This document shows positions 16,116-24,056 of a stretch of 64,000 nucleotides of DNA, in pieces. Each line of letters begins with the position of its first letter. The stretch's first letter is position 1. Source of the DNA: Trebonia sp963843745 (GTDB taxonomy: Bacteria; Actinomycetota; Actinomycetes; Streptosporangiales; Streptosporangiaceae). Made by a program: the position numbers and the translations under genes. The stretch is from the NCBI GenBank assembly GCA_963843745.1, contig CAWJLP010000007.1, positions 2,046,001-2,110,000 of the forward strand, written 5' to 3'. The notes beneath the pieces are model-generated. The model searched no databases. It had not been told where the DNA came from and saw only the letters and a program-made list of their open reading frames with translations.

Positions 16116-17186
16116 TCAGTCCAGCCCGTCGGGCAGCAGCGAGCCGACGAGCTGCCGCATCTGCGCCAGGTGCCTGGCGACCTCGTCCTTCTGCTTGTTG
16201 AGCTCGTTCAGGTCGCGCTGCGCGGTCGCCCGGCGGCGTTCGGCGTCGGCGTCCGCCTCGGCGCGCAGCCGGGTGGCCGCTGCCGTGGCGTCCGCCAGCA
16301 CCTGGTCCGCCTCGCGCTTCGCGTCCGCGAGAACCTGCCGCACGCGTTCGTCGGCGTCGCGCTTGGCCTGCTCGCTGCGCGCGGTCACCGCGTCGGCCTG
16401 CTCTTGGGCCGCGGCGGCGCGCCGCTCCGCCTCGGCGACCAGCGTCCTGGTCTCGGCCACGGCGGCGGTGTGCCGCTCGGACTCTTCCCGCTCGGCTTCC
16501 TCGCGGCGGGCCGCGAGCTCGATCTCGAGGTCCGCCTCCGACTGGCTGCGCAGCGCCTCGCTCTCCTCGAGCAGGCGCTGCTCCCTGACCCTGATCTCCT
16601 CGGCCTTGCGCCTGGCCGTCTGCACGATCTCGTCGTGCTCGCGCTGCGCGGCGGCCTTCAGCTGCGCCAGCTCACGTTCGGTGGCCGCCCGCATGGCGGC
16701 CGCGTCGCGTTCCGCCGCCGCCCGCCGCTCCGCCAGCTCGCTGTCGATCCCGTCCCGCACCTTCGCCGCCTCGCGGTGCGCCAGCGCGATCAGCTCCTCG
16801 GCCTTCTGCATGGCCGCCGCGCGCATCGCGTCGGTGTCCCGCTTGGCGGCCTGGCGCAGTTCGTCGGTCTCCTGGCCGACCCGCGCCCGCGACGCGGCGG
16901 CCTCGGCCTCCGCCGCGGCCCCGACCCCGGAGGCGTACCCGTGCGCGCCCTGCTTGATCTCGCCGGCTTGCGCCTCGGCGGCCGCGACGACCCCGGCGAC
17001 CTGCTCCCTGGCGGCTTCGAGCAGCTGCCCGATCCGCGTGCTGGCCGGCTGCTCGAGCTCCCAGATCCGGCGCCGCGCCTCGGCGAGCTCGCGCTGCGCC
17101 GCCTGCGCCTCCTGCTGGAACCGGCGCAGGTCGGCCATCAGCCGCTGCAGGTGCGCGTCGGCCCGGCGAGGAGCGTAACCGTTCAT
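16116..17186 (-). CDS. Long coiled-coil protein (FilP/Scy- or DivIVA-like)
   Basis: This 356-residue protein is almost entirely a Glu/Ala/Arg-rich coiled coil with no membrane segment. Such proteins in actinomycetes, often labelled cellulose-binding, include FilP and Scy, which form cytoskeletal filaments at hyphal tips. I chose the ATG at 17186. The longer start at 17207 would add seven residues encoded with two TTA leucine codons, unlike the rest of the gene. Neither start has a clear ribosome site. It is downstream of folD, 40 bases away. Confidence 0.7.
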   Translation of the reverse strand: MNGYAPRRADAHLQRLMADLRRFQQEAQAAQRELAEARRRIWELEQPASTRIGQLLEAAREQVAGVVAAAEAQAGEIKQGAHGYASGVGAAAEAEAAASRARVGQETDELRQAAKRDTDAMRAAAMQKAEELIALAHREAAKVRDGIDSELAERRAAAERDAAAMRAATERELAQLKAAAQREHDEIVQTARRKAEEIRVREQRLLEESEALRSQSEADLEIELAARREEAEREESERHTAAVAETRTLVAEAERRAAAAQEQADAVTARSEQAKRDADERVRQVLADAKREADQVLADATAAATRLRAEADADAERRRATAQRDLNELNKQKDEVARHLAQMRQLVGSLLPDGLD

Positions 17187-17246
17187 TGCTAACGAGGCTA
17201 ACGCCATCAGCCCGGGCCACCGCCACCAGTTTCTTCGCCCCGGCCC

Positions 17247-18083
17247 TCAGCCGACCGCGGCGGCGGCCTCGACCACGTGGCGCAGCAGCAGCGCGGTGGT
17301 GACCGGACCGACCCCGCCGGGGACGGGGCTGAGCGCGGTGGCGACGCCGGCGACGGCCGGGTCGACGTCGCCGGCCAGCTGGCCGGCGTCGGTGACGTTC
17401 GTGCCGACGTCGATGACCGTGGCACCGGGGGAGACGTGCTCAGGGCCGATCAGGCCGGCGCGGCCCGCGGCCACCACCAGCACGTCGGCCTGCCGGGTGA
17501 TCGCTGCCAGGTCGGCGGTCCGGGAATGGCTGATGGTGACGGTCGCGTGCCGGTCGAGCAGCAGGTGGGCGACCGGCTTCCCCACCACCACGGAACGGCC
17601 CACCACCACCGCGTGCCTGCCGTGCAGCTCCACCTGGTAGTAGTCGAGCAGGGCGAGCACGGCCTCCGCGGTGGCCGGCGCGAACGCGGGCAGCCCGGCC
17701 GTCACGCGGCCCAGCGACTCCGGGCTGGCGCCGTCCACGTCCTTGCCCGCGGGGATGGCTCGCGCCAGGTCAGCGAGCAGCGCGCCGTCGGGCAGCGGGG
17801 TCTGCAGCATGACGCCGTGCACTTCGGGATCGTCGGCGAGCTGGGCGAGCGTCGCGGAGACCCCGGCTGCCGTGGTCGTGCGCAGCAAGTCGCAGGCGAT
17901 GCCCTCCTTGCCCGCCGCGTTGGCGATCGACCGGACGTACGCGGCGCTCGCCTCGTCGTCGGTCGCGGTGACCACGGCGAGCCGCGGCTGGCGGCCTGCC
18001 ACGGTGAGCTCGGCGGCGCGGGCCGCGGCCGCGGCTCTTATGGTGGTGGCGAGCTCCCGGCCGGTCAGCGACGCCGCGGTCAC
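17247..18083 (-). CDS. folD: FolD-type methylene-tetrahydrofolate dehydrogenase lacking the cyclohydrolase lysine
   Basis: This 278-residue protein has the FolD fold: GVMLQTPLP, KDVDG, HAVVVGRSVVVGKPVAHLLL (NADP site) and the closing SPVPGGVGPVTTALLL. In FolD the YVxSK motif carries the lysine needed for cyclohydrolase activity; here it reads YVRSI (Tyr49, Ile53), so that lysine is replaced. The PCTP motif is also altered to PATA. I infer it is mainly a dehydrogenase. It overlaps the FchA-type gene upstream by GTGA, which would supply the missing cyclohydrolase step, giving a two-enzyme methylene- to formyl-THF route. Confidence 0.88.
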   Translation of the reverse strand: MTAASLTGRELATTIRAAAAARAAELTVAGRQPRLAVVTATDDEASAAYVRSIANAAGKEGIACDLLRTTTAAGVSATLAQLADDPEVHGVMLQTPLPDGALLADLARAIPAGKDVDGASPESLGRVTAGLPAFAPATAEAVLALLDYYQVELHGRHAVVVGRSVVVGKPVAHLLLDRHATVTISHSRTADLAAITRQADVLVVAAGRAGLIGPEHVSPGATVIDVGTNVTDAGQLAGDVDPAVAGVATALSPVPGGVGPVTTALLLRHVVEAAAAVG

Positions 18084-18694
18084 TGCGACATCTCCTCGCG
18101 GACCGCGGTCACGAGGCGGCCCGCCCGGTCGGCAACGCCGTCGCCGAGCGCGGCGACCGCGGCCAGCTCGTCGGCGAGGGCTTCGTCCTTGACGCCGGTC
18201 AGGTTCGCCTCGAGGTTCACCTGCGCGGTGATCGCGGCGGCGCCGATCGCCGCGGCGGCGGCCGCCAGGTCCGTGATGAGGTTCCTGTTGGCGGCCGGCA
18301 GCAGGTCCTCGGCCAGGCCGGCCAGCCGCATCGCGGCGGCCATCAGGTCAGCCTGCGGCCTGGCGGCGCCGCCGAGGGCCTCCGCGATGGCGGCGGACCT
18401 GGCGGCCTTCTCCTCATCGGTGCCCTTCGGCCGGTCGTAGGCGGCGATGACCTTCTCGAACGCGGCCGAGTCGGCTTCGGCCAGCTCGAGCGCCTCGTCA
18501 ACGAGACCGTCCGCCGCGGCGCGGACCCGGCCGACGACGTCCGCGTCGCTTCGCGGACCGTCGCTGAACCTGGCGACCATCGCCAGCAGCGCGGCGGCCT
18601 GCGCGGCGTGCAGTGCGCCGGTTGCGCCACCGCCCGGCGCCGCGGTGCGGGCCGCGAGCCGGGTGAGGAAGCTTGCGATCGTCTCATCGCGCAT
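18080..18694 (-). CDS. fchA: Cyclodeaminase/cyclohydrolase family protein (FchA-like)
   Basis: This 204-residue all-alpha protein matches the formimino-THF cyclodeaminase / methenyl-THF cyclohydrolase family: ETIASFLTRLAARTAAPGGG, then ALLAMVARFSDG, and a long C-terminal helix with ANRNLITDLAAAAAAIGAA. FchA hydrolyses methenyl-THF to formyl-THF. It is the first gene of a pair with folD, with stop and start codons overlapping. No histidine-degradation genes are nearby, so the cyclohydrolase role is more likely than cyclodeaminase. The start is the ATG giving MRDETIAS. Confidence 0.85.
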   Translation of the reverse strand: MRDETIASFLTRLAARTAAPGGGATGALHAAQAAALLAMVARFSDGPRSDADVVGRVRAAADGLVDEALELAEADSAAFEKVIAAYDRPKGTDEEKAARSAAIAEALGGAARPQADLMAAAMRLAGLAEDLLPAANRNLITDLAAAAAAIGAAAITAQVNLEANLTGVKDEALADELAAVAALGDGVADRAGRLVTAVREEMSQ

Positions 18695-18800
18695 GCTGGT
18701 GAGGCTACCGTTTGCCGCGCTGGCCGGCAGGATCGGCACCAGAAAGTAATCACGCCTTCATGCTCGCGGGTGCGAGCAGCCGGAAGTCGCGGGACGTTCT

Positions 18801-18914
18801 ACCGCGCGGCGAAGGCCTGCTGGCCAGCGGGTCGCATTCCACCTCTCGAACGCCTACGCCAAGACCGGCACCACATCGCGGCACGAGCTCGTCCAGCTCG
18901 TGCGCACCGGGTGA
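18801..18914 (+). pseudogene. LuxR-type HTH C-terminal fragment
   Basis: A frame ending in TGA reads QRVAFHLSNAYAKTGTTSRH and then ELVQLVRTG. This is the recognition-helix half of a LuxR-family DNA-binding domain (TVxFHLSxxxxKxGxxSRxELV). The preceding residues TARRRPAG could be a corrupted TAREREVA. Everything upstream is missing. It is a remnant of a lost regulator. Confidence 0.6.
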
Positions 18915-18931
18915 GAACGTGACGACCGCCG

Positions 18932-19723
18932 CTACCGCTGGCAGCTCGGGCACCAGAACCTGAGCCGTTCTTGTCCCGGTGCCCCCTGCTCGGCCCTCCT
19001 GATCAAGGTTCCGCAGCGCCGGCAGGGGCGGCCAGCGCGCCCGTACACCCACCTCTCCCGACCGGGCCTGGCGTCCCCGGTCGTCACCTGCCCCAGCCGC
19101 TCCTTGTTGGCGTCGAGCAGCCGGTGCCCCAGCTCCACGAGCGCGGTCAGGTCCTCGACATCGCCTGCCGGCCGTGACGGATCGACCCCCCGCAAGAACA
19201 GCGTTTCCGCCATGTAGACAGTCCCGAAACCGGCGACGCTGCGCTGGTCGAGCAGCGCCTCGCCGATCGGCCGTCCGCCGTCCGCGGTGAGGCGGCGGAC
19301 CGCCTCCGCGGCCTGCGCCGTGTCCCAGGCCTGGCCGAGCAGGTCGGGGCCGAGATGCCCGGTCACCTGGTGTTCCCGCGCGGTCGGCAGGATCTCGGTG
19401 ACGCCGAGCAGGTAGCCGACGGCCTGCCACTCCGCGTTGGCCAGCACGACCCGCACCTGGTGGGCGTTCTTCCGCGGCGGGCCCGCGGCCGTGGGGCGGA
19501 TCCGCCACGAGCCGTCCATCTTGAGGTGGGTATGCACGGTCAGGCCGTTCCCCACCCGGATGAGCAGGTGCTTGCCCTGGGAGACGGCCTCTGTCACCGG
19601 GTGACCGGTGAGGTTAGCGGTCGCGTACCTGGGCACGCGGAAGTCGCTGCGGGTCAGCACCCGCCCCGCCAGCGCCTCGTGCAGGCGCCGGGCGGTGTTC
19701 CACACGACATCACCTTCGGGCAC
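18932..19723 (-). CDS. Fpg/Nei family DNA glycosylase (Nei2-like)
   Basis: This 263-residue protein begins MPEGDVVW, so the mature N-terminus is the catalytic Pro2-Glu3 pair. GKHLLIRVGNGLTVHTHLKM holds the conserved lysine and His/Leu region, and a C-terminal zinc finger uses Cys234, Cys237, Cys258 and Cys261 (CRRCG to CPSC). These enzymes excise oxidised bases and cleave the abasic site. The PEGD start and length favour a Nei over an Fpg type. It stands alone. Confidence 0.9.
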   Translation of the reverse strand: MPEGDVVWNTARRLHEALAGRVLTRSDFRVPRYATANLTGHPVTEAVSQGKHLLIRVGNGLTVHTHLKMDGSWRIRPTAAGPPRKNAHQVRVVLANAEWQAVGYLLGVTEILPTAREHQVTGHLGPDLLGQAWDTAQAAEAVRRLTADGGRPIGEALLDQRSVAGFGTVYMAETLFLRGVDPSRPAGDVEDLTALVELGHRLLDANKERLGQVTTGDARPGRERWVYGRAGRPCRRCGTLIRRAEQGAPGQERLRFWCPSCQR

Positions 19724-19792
19724 CCCTCAAGGATGCCCGCCGCGGGGGAGTGCGCCGCACAGGCGGCCCGCCGCGCGGGAGTGAACGGCGCG

Positions 19793-21709
19793 CTAGCGGC
19801 GGCCTGGGTAGCCGCCGCTGCCGTAGCCGCCCGTGCCGTAGCCGCCCGTGCCGTAGCCGTTGTTGCCCTGGCCTGCCGGGCGCGGGGTCCGGTACCTGTC
19901 GTCGTCCTGGTCGCCGGCGGGCCTGGACGGACGGGGCTGGCTCGGGTACGGGTAGGACGCGCCGTTCCCGCGGTCGTACGGGTGCTGGCCGGAGTGCTGA
20001 GCGCCCTGGCCGGGGTTGCGGGCGGTGCCCGCCTGCGGGTCGGCCGGGTACTGCGGCATGCTGAACGCCTGGGTCTGCTCGCTCAGCGCCCCCTCCCGGC
20101 GGTCGTCGGGGACCTGCGCCCGGCGCGCCGCGACCCGGTAGGAGCGGCCGTCGGTGTCGGTGAGGGCCGACCGCGACCACGCCTTGCTGGTCAGCGGGTC
20201 GTCGTCGGCGCCCCGGCGGGGGCGGCCCTGGTTCCTCGCGTCGTGACCGGCGGCGTCCTGGCTCCACACGCCCTGGCCCTCGAGGGCGCCGCGGCTGTCC
20301 TGGCCGCGAGGGTCCTGGGGCCTGGCGCCGTGCCGGGGCTCGGGGTAGCCGGTGGCGGTCACCCGGTCGATGCGCTCGGTGCGCTCCCCCCAGTCGGGGC
20401 GCTCGGGCGGACGGCTCGCGGCGCGCGCGCTGTTCGGCTGGAAGGTCGGCTGCGCCAGGCCCGCGGCCGGGCGGCCGGGGGGCGCCGCGTGTGCCGGGGG
20501 CGCCGAGTACATCTGCGGCGTTGCGGGCGCGGGGGCCGGGCCGGTGGCCGCCCTGGGCATCGGGCCTGAGGACGACCGGGCCATGGGGCCTGAGGACGAC
20601 CGGGCCATGGGGCCTGAGGACGACCGGGCCATGGGGCCTGAGGACGACCGGGCCATGGGGCCGGAGGACGACCGGGCCATGGGGCCTGAGGACGACCGGG
20701 CCATGGGGCCGGAGGACGACCGGGCCATGGGGCCTGAGTTCGCGCCGTTCGTGCCCGCGTGGGCTGGACGGCCAGGTGCCGTGCCGCCAGGCGGGTAGCC
20801 GTGCTGCCCGGACAGCGCCGCGGACGCGGCGGGGCTCAGCCCCGGCGGCGGCCCGAGGCGGCCGGATCCGGTCCGCTGTTCGCTCGCCACGCGCGGCTCG
20901 CCCGCGACGCGCGGGTCAGCAGGCAGGGGCCGGTCCCCGCCGGGCCCGCGCTCGGCGCCCAGCGGCCGGTCGGCGGTCAGCCGAGACTCGCTCGCACCGC
21001 CGCGCCGCGCCGCGCCGGCGGGCCGCCCCATCGGACGGCCGTCCGCCGCCGCCTGCGAGGGGTCAGCGTCGAGCGCGTCGTTGGCCGAGTGGAACGGCCG
21101 GTCGGCCGAGACCGAGGCCCAGTAGTCCTCGTCGGACACCTCGTCATCCGGCCAGATGTCGACGGACCGGTCGCGGCGTCCCAGCCGCAGCCGGCGTTCG
21201 CCGCGGTCGCCTCCGCGGTCACGGCGCCTGCGGCCACCGCCGCGCTCGGCGCGGTCGCCGCGGTCGCCGCCATCGTCTTCCGTCAGGTCGTAGCCGCCCG
21301 TCCCGTAGTCGGGTCCCGCCTCGAAGTCGTCGTTCTCGTACGAACCGTCCTGGCCGTAGCCGTCCGGCCCGTATCCGTCGCGGGGATAGCCGCCGGACTG
21401 GTAATCGCCCCGGTGTCCGGCCGCGGCGCCGCGCGCCCGCTGCGGACCGGCGCCCTGGTCGTCGTAGCCGTAGCCGTCGTCTCTGTGCCCGGGGACGCCG
21501 GAACGCTCACCGGGCCGCGCGCCCGCGGCCCACCGGCCCTTGATGCCCTCGGGGGAGAAGTACTCGTCGGGGGACCAGGCGTCGTCATCGCCGGCGTAGG
21601 CGTCAGGGGCGTAACCGTAGTCGTCGTACTCGGAGTCCGCTCTCCGCCTGTCGGCGGCTCTGCCGCCGCGCTTTTCAGGCTGTGAGTTCTTACGGCTCAG
21701 AAACGACAT
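19793..21709 (-). CDS. Large disordered Gly/Arg/Asp-rich protein with octapeptide repeats
   Basis: This 638-residue protein has no recognisable domain. The N-terminus (MSFLSRKNSQPEKRGG, then many Asp/Tyr and WSPDEYFSPEGIKGRW) looks like a short conserved head; the rest is low-complexity. Seven exact copies of GPMARSSS lie in the middle, and the C-terminus ends in YGTGGY repeats. There is no signal peptide or membrane segment. It may be an intracellular scaffold or a protein that phase-separates; that is inference. The ORF is long and ends cleanly, and the head resembles actinomycete hypothetical proteins. Confidence 0.65.
   Translation of the reverse strand: MSFLSRKNSQPEKRGGRAADRRRADSEYDDYGYAPDAYAGDDDAWSPDEYFSPEGIKGRWAAGARPGERSGVPGHRDDGYGYDDQGAGPQRARGAAAGHRGDYQSGGYPRDGYGPDGYGQDGSYENDDFEAGPDYGTGGYDLTEDDGGDRGDRAERGGGRRRRDRGGDRGERRLRLGRRDRSVDIWPDDEVSDEDYWASVSADRPFHSANDALDADPSQAAADGRPMGRPAGAARRGGASESRLTADRPLGAERGPGGDRPLPADPRVAGEPRVASEQRTGSGRLGPPPGLSPAASAALSGQHGYPPGGTAPGRPAHAGTNGANSGPMARSSSGPMARSSSGPMARSSSGPMARSSSGPMARSSSGPMARSSSGPMARSSSGPMPRAATGPAPAPATPQMYSAPPAHAAPPGRPAAGLAQPTFQPNSARAASRPPERPDWGERTERIDRVTATGYPEPRHGARPQDPRGQDSRGALEGQGVWSQDAAGHDARNQGRPRRGADDDPLTSKAWSRSALTDTDGRSYRVAARRAQVPDDRREGALSEQTQAFSMPQYPADPQAGTARNPGQGAQHSGQHPYDRGNGASYPYPSQPRPSRPAGDQDDDRYRTPRPAGQGNNGYGTGGYGTGGYGSGGYPGRR
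20562..20737 (-). repeat. Seven tandem 24-bp units inside the disordered protein gene
   Basis: The unit GGCCTGAGGACGACCGGGCC plus ATGG repeats head to tail with only a T/G change in some copies (CCTGAG or CCGGAG). It encodes GPMARSSS seven times. Near-identity suggests recent expansion by slippage, so copy number may vary between strains. Confidence 0.95.
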
Positions 21710-21914
21710 TCCACACCACCCGGGCAGAGAAAAGCCTAACGGTGACGCTAGCTAGGCACGCGCGGCCATCGACGCGAACCTGCCCCCTAATGCAAGCGCC
21801 CTACTACATGGCACTGGTTCTGTTGATTCTTACCGACGTCGAGTTTTCATGTCTGCCAAACCGCGAAGTTCGCCACTCAATGGCGCAAAGCGGGATGCTT
21901 CACGCCAAAACAAC

Positions 21915-22475
21915 CTATGATGTCGCGTTGACCGGCAGCCGGCCCCGGCCGATCGTCGCGGCCGCGATGGCCCGCCACGTGGCCTCGAGCGGGGCGCCGT
22001 TCGGCAAGTTCAGCACCGTGTTCAGAGCGTACACCGTGAACCGGTAACCATGGATGATGCTGCCGGGACACGGCGCGTCGTAGCCGACGCTGCCCTCGCT
22101 GTTGTGCGCCTGCCGGGCCCCCGGCGGGAGCTGTCCCTCCACCAGGGCCGAGGTCGCCGGGCCGATGTTGAAGACGATCCAGTACACGTACGGCGTGATC
22201 GGCGCGTCCGCGTCGTCGAACACGAGGGCGATGCTCTTGGTGCCACGCGGGGCGCCCGCCCAGGTGAGCGGGGGATTGGCCGCCCGCGGGTCGGCGCATG
22301 TATAGCGCTGCGGCATCATGTCCCGCTCGACCGGGCCGCTGTTGATCGTCATGACGCTCGGCGCGGTGATCGTGATGTTGGAGCCGAACACCCCGCACCC
22401 GGTCAGCGGCACCGCGCAGCAGACCGCGACGACGGCCGCACCCAGCCGCCGCGTGCGCCTCGCGAGCCAGTCCAC
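21915..22475 (-). CDS. PEBP/YbhB-family lipoprotein
   Basis: This 186-residue protein has a lipoprotein signal with the lipobox LTGCG, so it should be anchored on the outer face of the membrane. The body matches the YbhB/YbcL phosphatidylethanolamine-binding family: YTCADPRAANPPLTWAGAP, then ALVFDDADAP and HGYRFTVYAL. Its function in bacteria is not established. The GTG start follows the excellent site GGAGGTGA. The stop of the MocR gene lies only 21 bases upstream, so cotranscription is likely. Confidence 0.88.
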   Translation of the reverse strand: MDWLARRTRRLGAAVVAVCCAVPLTGCGVFGSNITITAPSVMTINSGPVERDMMPQRYTCADPRAANPPLTWAGAPRGTKSIALVFDDADAPITPYVYWIVFNIGPATSALVEGQLPPGARQAHNSEGSVGYDAPCPGSIIHGYRFTVYALNTVLNLPNGAPLEATWRAIAAATIGRGRLPVNATS

Positions 22476-22496
22476 GCGTCACCTCCGGGCCCGATC

Positions 22497-23945
22497 TTAG
22501 GGCCTGATCTCGCCGAGCGTGGCGATCGCCGCGGTCAGGTCTTCAGGCGGCCGGGTGAACGCCAGCCGCAGGTGTGCCCTGCCCCCGTCCGCGGCGCTGA
22601 GCAGCCGCCCGGGAACGAGCGCCACGCCGCGCCGCAAGGCCGCCTGCGCGAACGCGTCCGAGTCGAGTCCGCCCGGCAGCCGCGCCCAGATCGTAAGCCC
22701 GCCCGACGGCGGGGTCCAGGTCCAGCCAGGCAGCGCGGCGCGCAGCGCCGCGGCAACCGCGTCGTACCGCGGGCGGAGCCAGTCGGCCCGCCATTTGACG
22801 ATCTCGTCGTGCCGGCCCGTCACCAAGGCGGCCACCAGGCCCTGCTGGTACGCGGTGCTGCCCAGGTCGGCCGCCGCCTTGGCGGCGGCGAGCCGGTCCG
22901 CGACCCCCGCCGGGGCCCGCGCCCAGCCCACGCGCAGCCCGCCCCAGTAAAGCTTGGACAGCGAGCCGACCGTCACGATGTTCGGCGCGTCCGGGGCGAG
23001 CGCGGCCAGCGGCGGCGGCGCACCGCCGTCGGACAGCGGCAGTTCTGCGAGCGTCAGGTCGTCGGCGAACGTGACGTCGGGGTGCCGTCGCGCGAGCGCC
23101 GCCACGGCGTCCCGCGCGTCGGCGGACAGCACCGACCCGACCGGGTTCTGGTGCGTCGGGATCAGGTAGACGAGCGCGGGAGCGTGCGCCGCGACCGCCG
23201 CGGCGAGCCGCGTGACGTCGCCGGGCGGCACCCCGACGAGGCGCGCGCCCGCCCGGCGCAGCGCGTCGAGGACCCCCGGAAACGTGGGGTCCTCGGTCAC
23301 CGCCGCGCGCCCGGCGCCCACCTCGCAGCTGACCAGCAGGTCGAGCGCCTGCTGGCCGCCGGTCGTGATGATGATCTGCGCCGGGTCGGTGGGCACGCCA
23401 TGCCGCGCGGTGAGCATGTCCGCGATGGCGGCCCGCAGCGCCGGCAGGCCGTAGGGAAGGTAGCCGGTGCCCGCGGTCAGCGCCCGCCGCGCGGCGCCGG
23501 ACAGCACCGACGCCGGGTCGTCGAGCGCGGCGGCGACCTGCGGCGCGCACTCCACCGCCGCCAGCGTCAGGTCGAACGACACCGCGGAAGTCTCCAGCAT
23601 CCCGGTGAAGAACCCGTTGGCCCGGTGCACCGCGGCCGGCGTGACGCGGTGCGGCACGATCCTGGTCCCCGAGCCCTGGCGGCTCTCCGCCATCCCGTCG
23701 TCGCGAAGCAGCTGGTAGGCCAGCGCGACGGTGTTGCGGCTGACGGCAAGCACCGCGGCGAGCTCGCGTTCCGGCGGCAGCCGCGTGCCTGGCGGCAGCG
23801 ACCCGGTGTCGGCCAGCCGCCCGATCCGGCTGGCCAGCAGCCGGTACAGCGGCCCCTCGGCGGCGGACCAGCGGCCGAGCAGGTCCGCGAGGGCAGGCCC
23901 GCCGATCCGAGCATCGATTGGCACTGTCACAATAAGGCCAATCAT
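22497..23945 (-). CDS. MocR-type GntR regulator with aminotransferase domain (2)
   Basis: The frame from the ATG at 23945 gives 482 residues: a winged helix (LADTGSLPPGTRLPPERE, then AVLAVSRNTVALAYQLLRDD) and an aminotransferase-like domain with the PLP lysine in VGSLSKLYWGGLRVGW. The WGGLRVGW variant is shared with MocR 3 at 40287, so the two form one subgroup. In-frame GTG codons at 23930 and 23924 are alternative starts. An ATTGGCACTGT...GCCAAT dyad overlaps the start. The open frame extends further upstream, but that part is antisense to the next gene. Confidence 0.87.
   Translation of the reverse strand: MIGLIVTVPIDARIGGPALADLLGRWSAAEGPLYRLLASRIGRLADTGSLPPGTRLPPERELAAVLAVSRNTVALAYQLLRDDGMAESRQGSGTRIVPHRVTPAAVHRANGFFTGMLETSAVSFDLTLAAVECAPQVAAALDDPASVLSGAARRALTAGTGYLPYGLPALRAAIADMLTARHGVPTDPAQIIITTGGQQALDLLVSCEVGAGRAAVTEDPTFPGVLDALRRAGARLVGVPPGDVTRLAAAVAAHAPALVYLIPTHQNPVGSVLSADARDAVAALARRHPDVTFADDLTLAELPLSDGGAPPPLAALAPDAPNIVTVGSLSKLYWGGLRVGWARAPAGVADRLAAAKAAADLGSTAYQQGLVAALVTGRHDEIVKWRADWLRPRYDAVAAALRAALPGWTWTPPSGGLTIWARLPGGLDSDAFAQAALRRGVALVPGRLLSAADGGRAHLRLAFTRPPEDLTAAIATLGEIRP
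23917..23942. promoter_or_regulatory. ATTGGCACTGT dyad at the start of MocR gene 2
   Basis: ATTGGC at 23917 and GCCAAT at 23937 form an inverted repeat. The left half extends to ATTGGCACTGT, which recurs exactly at 41786-41796 just upstream of the related MocR gene 3. This fits a shared or autoregulatory MocR operator; it also suggests the true start may be one of the downstream GTG codons. Confidence 0.5.
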
Positions 23946-24056
23946 GCCACGGACCGTGGTCAGCCCGGGACCCCTGGACCGGTTAGCGGAACCTTTCCCG
24001 GGCAGCGGCACCTGATGACAGTTATGGCCGGCCGCGCGGGAACCGATAATGGGTGG

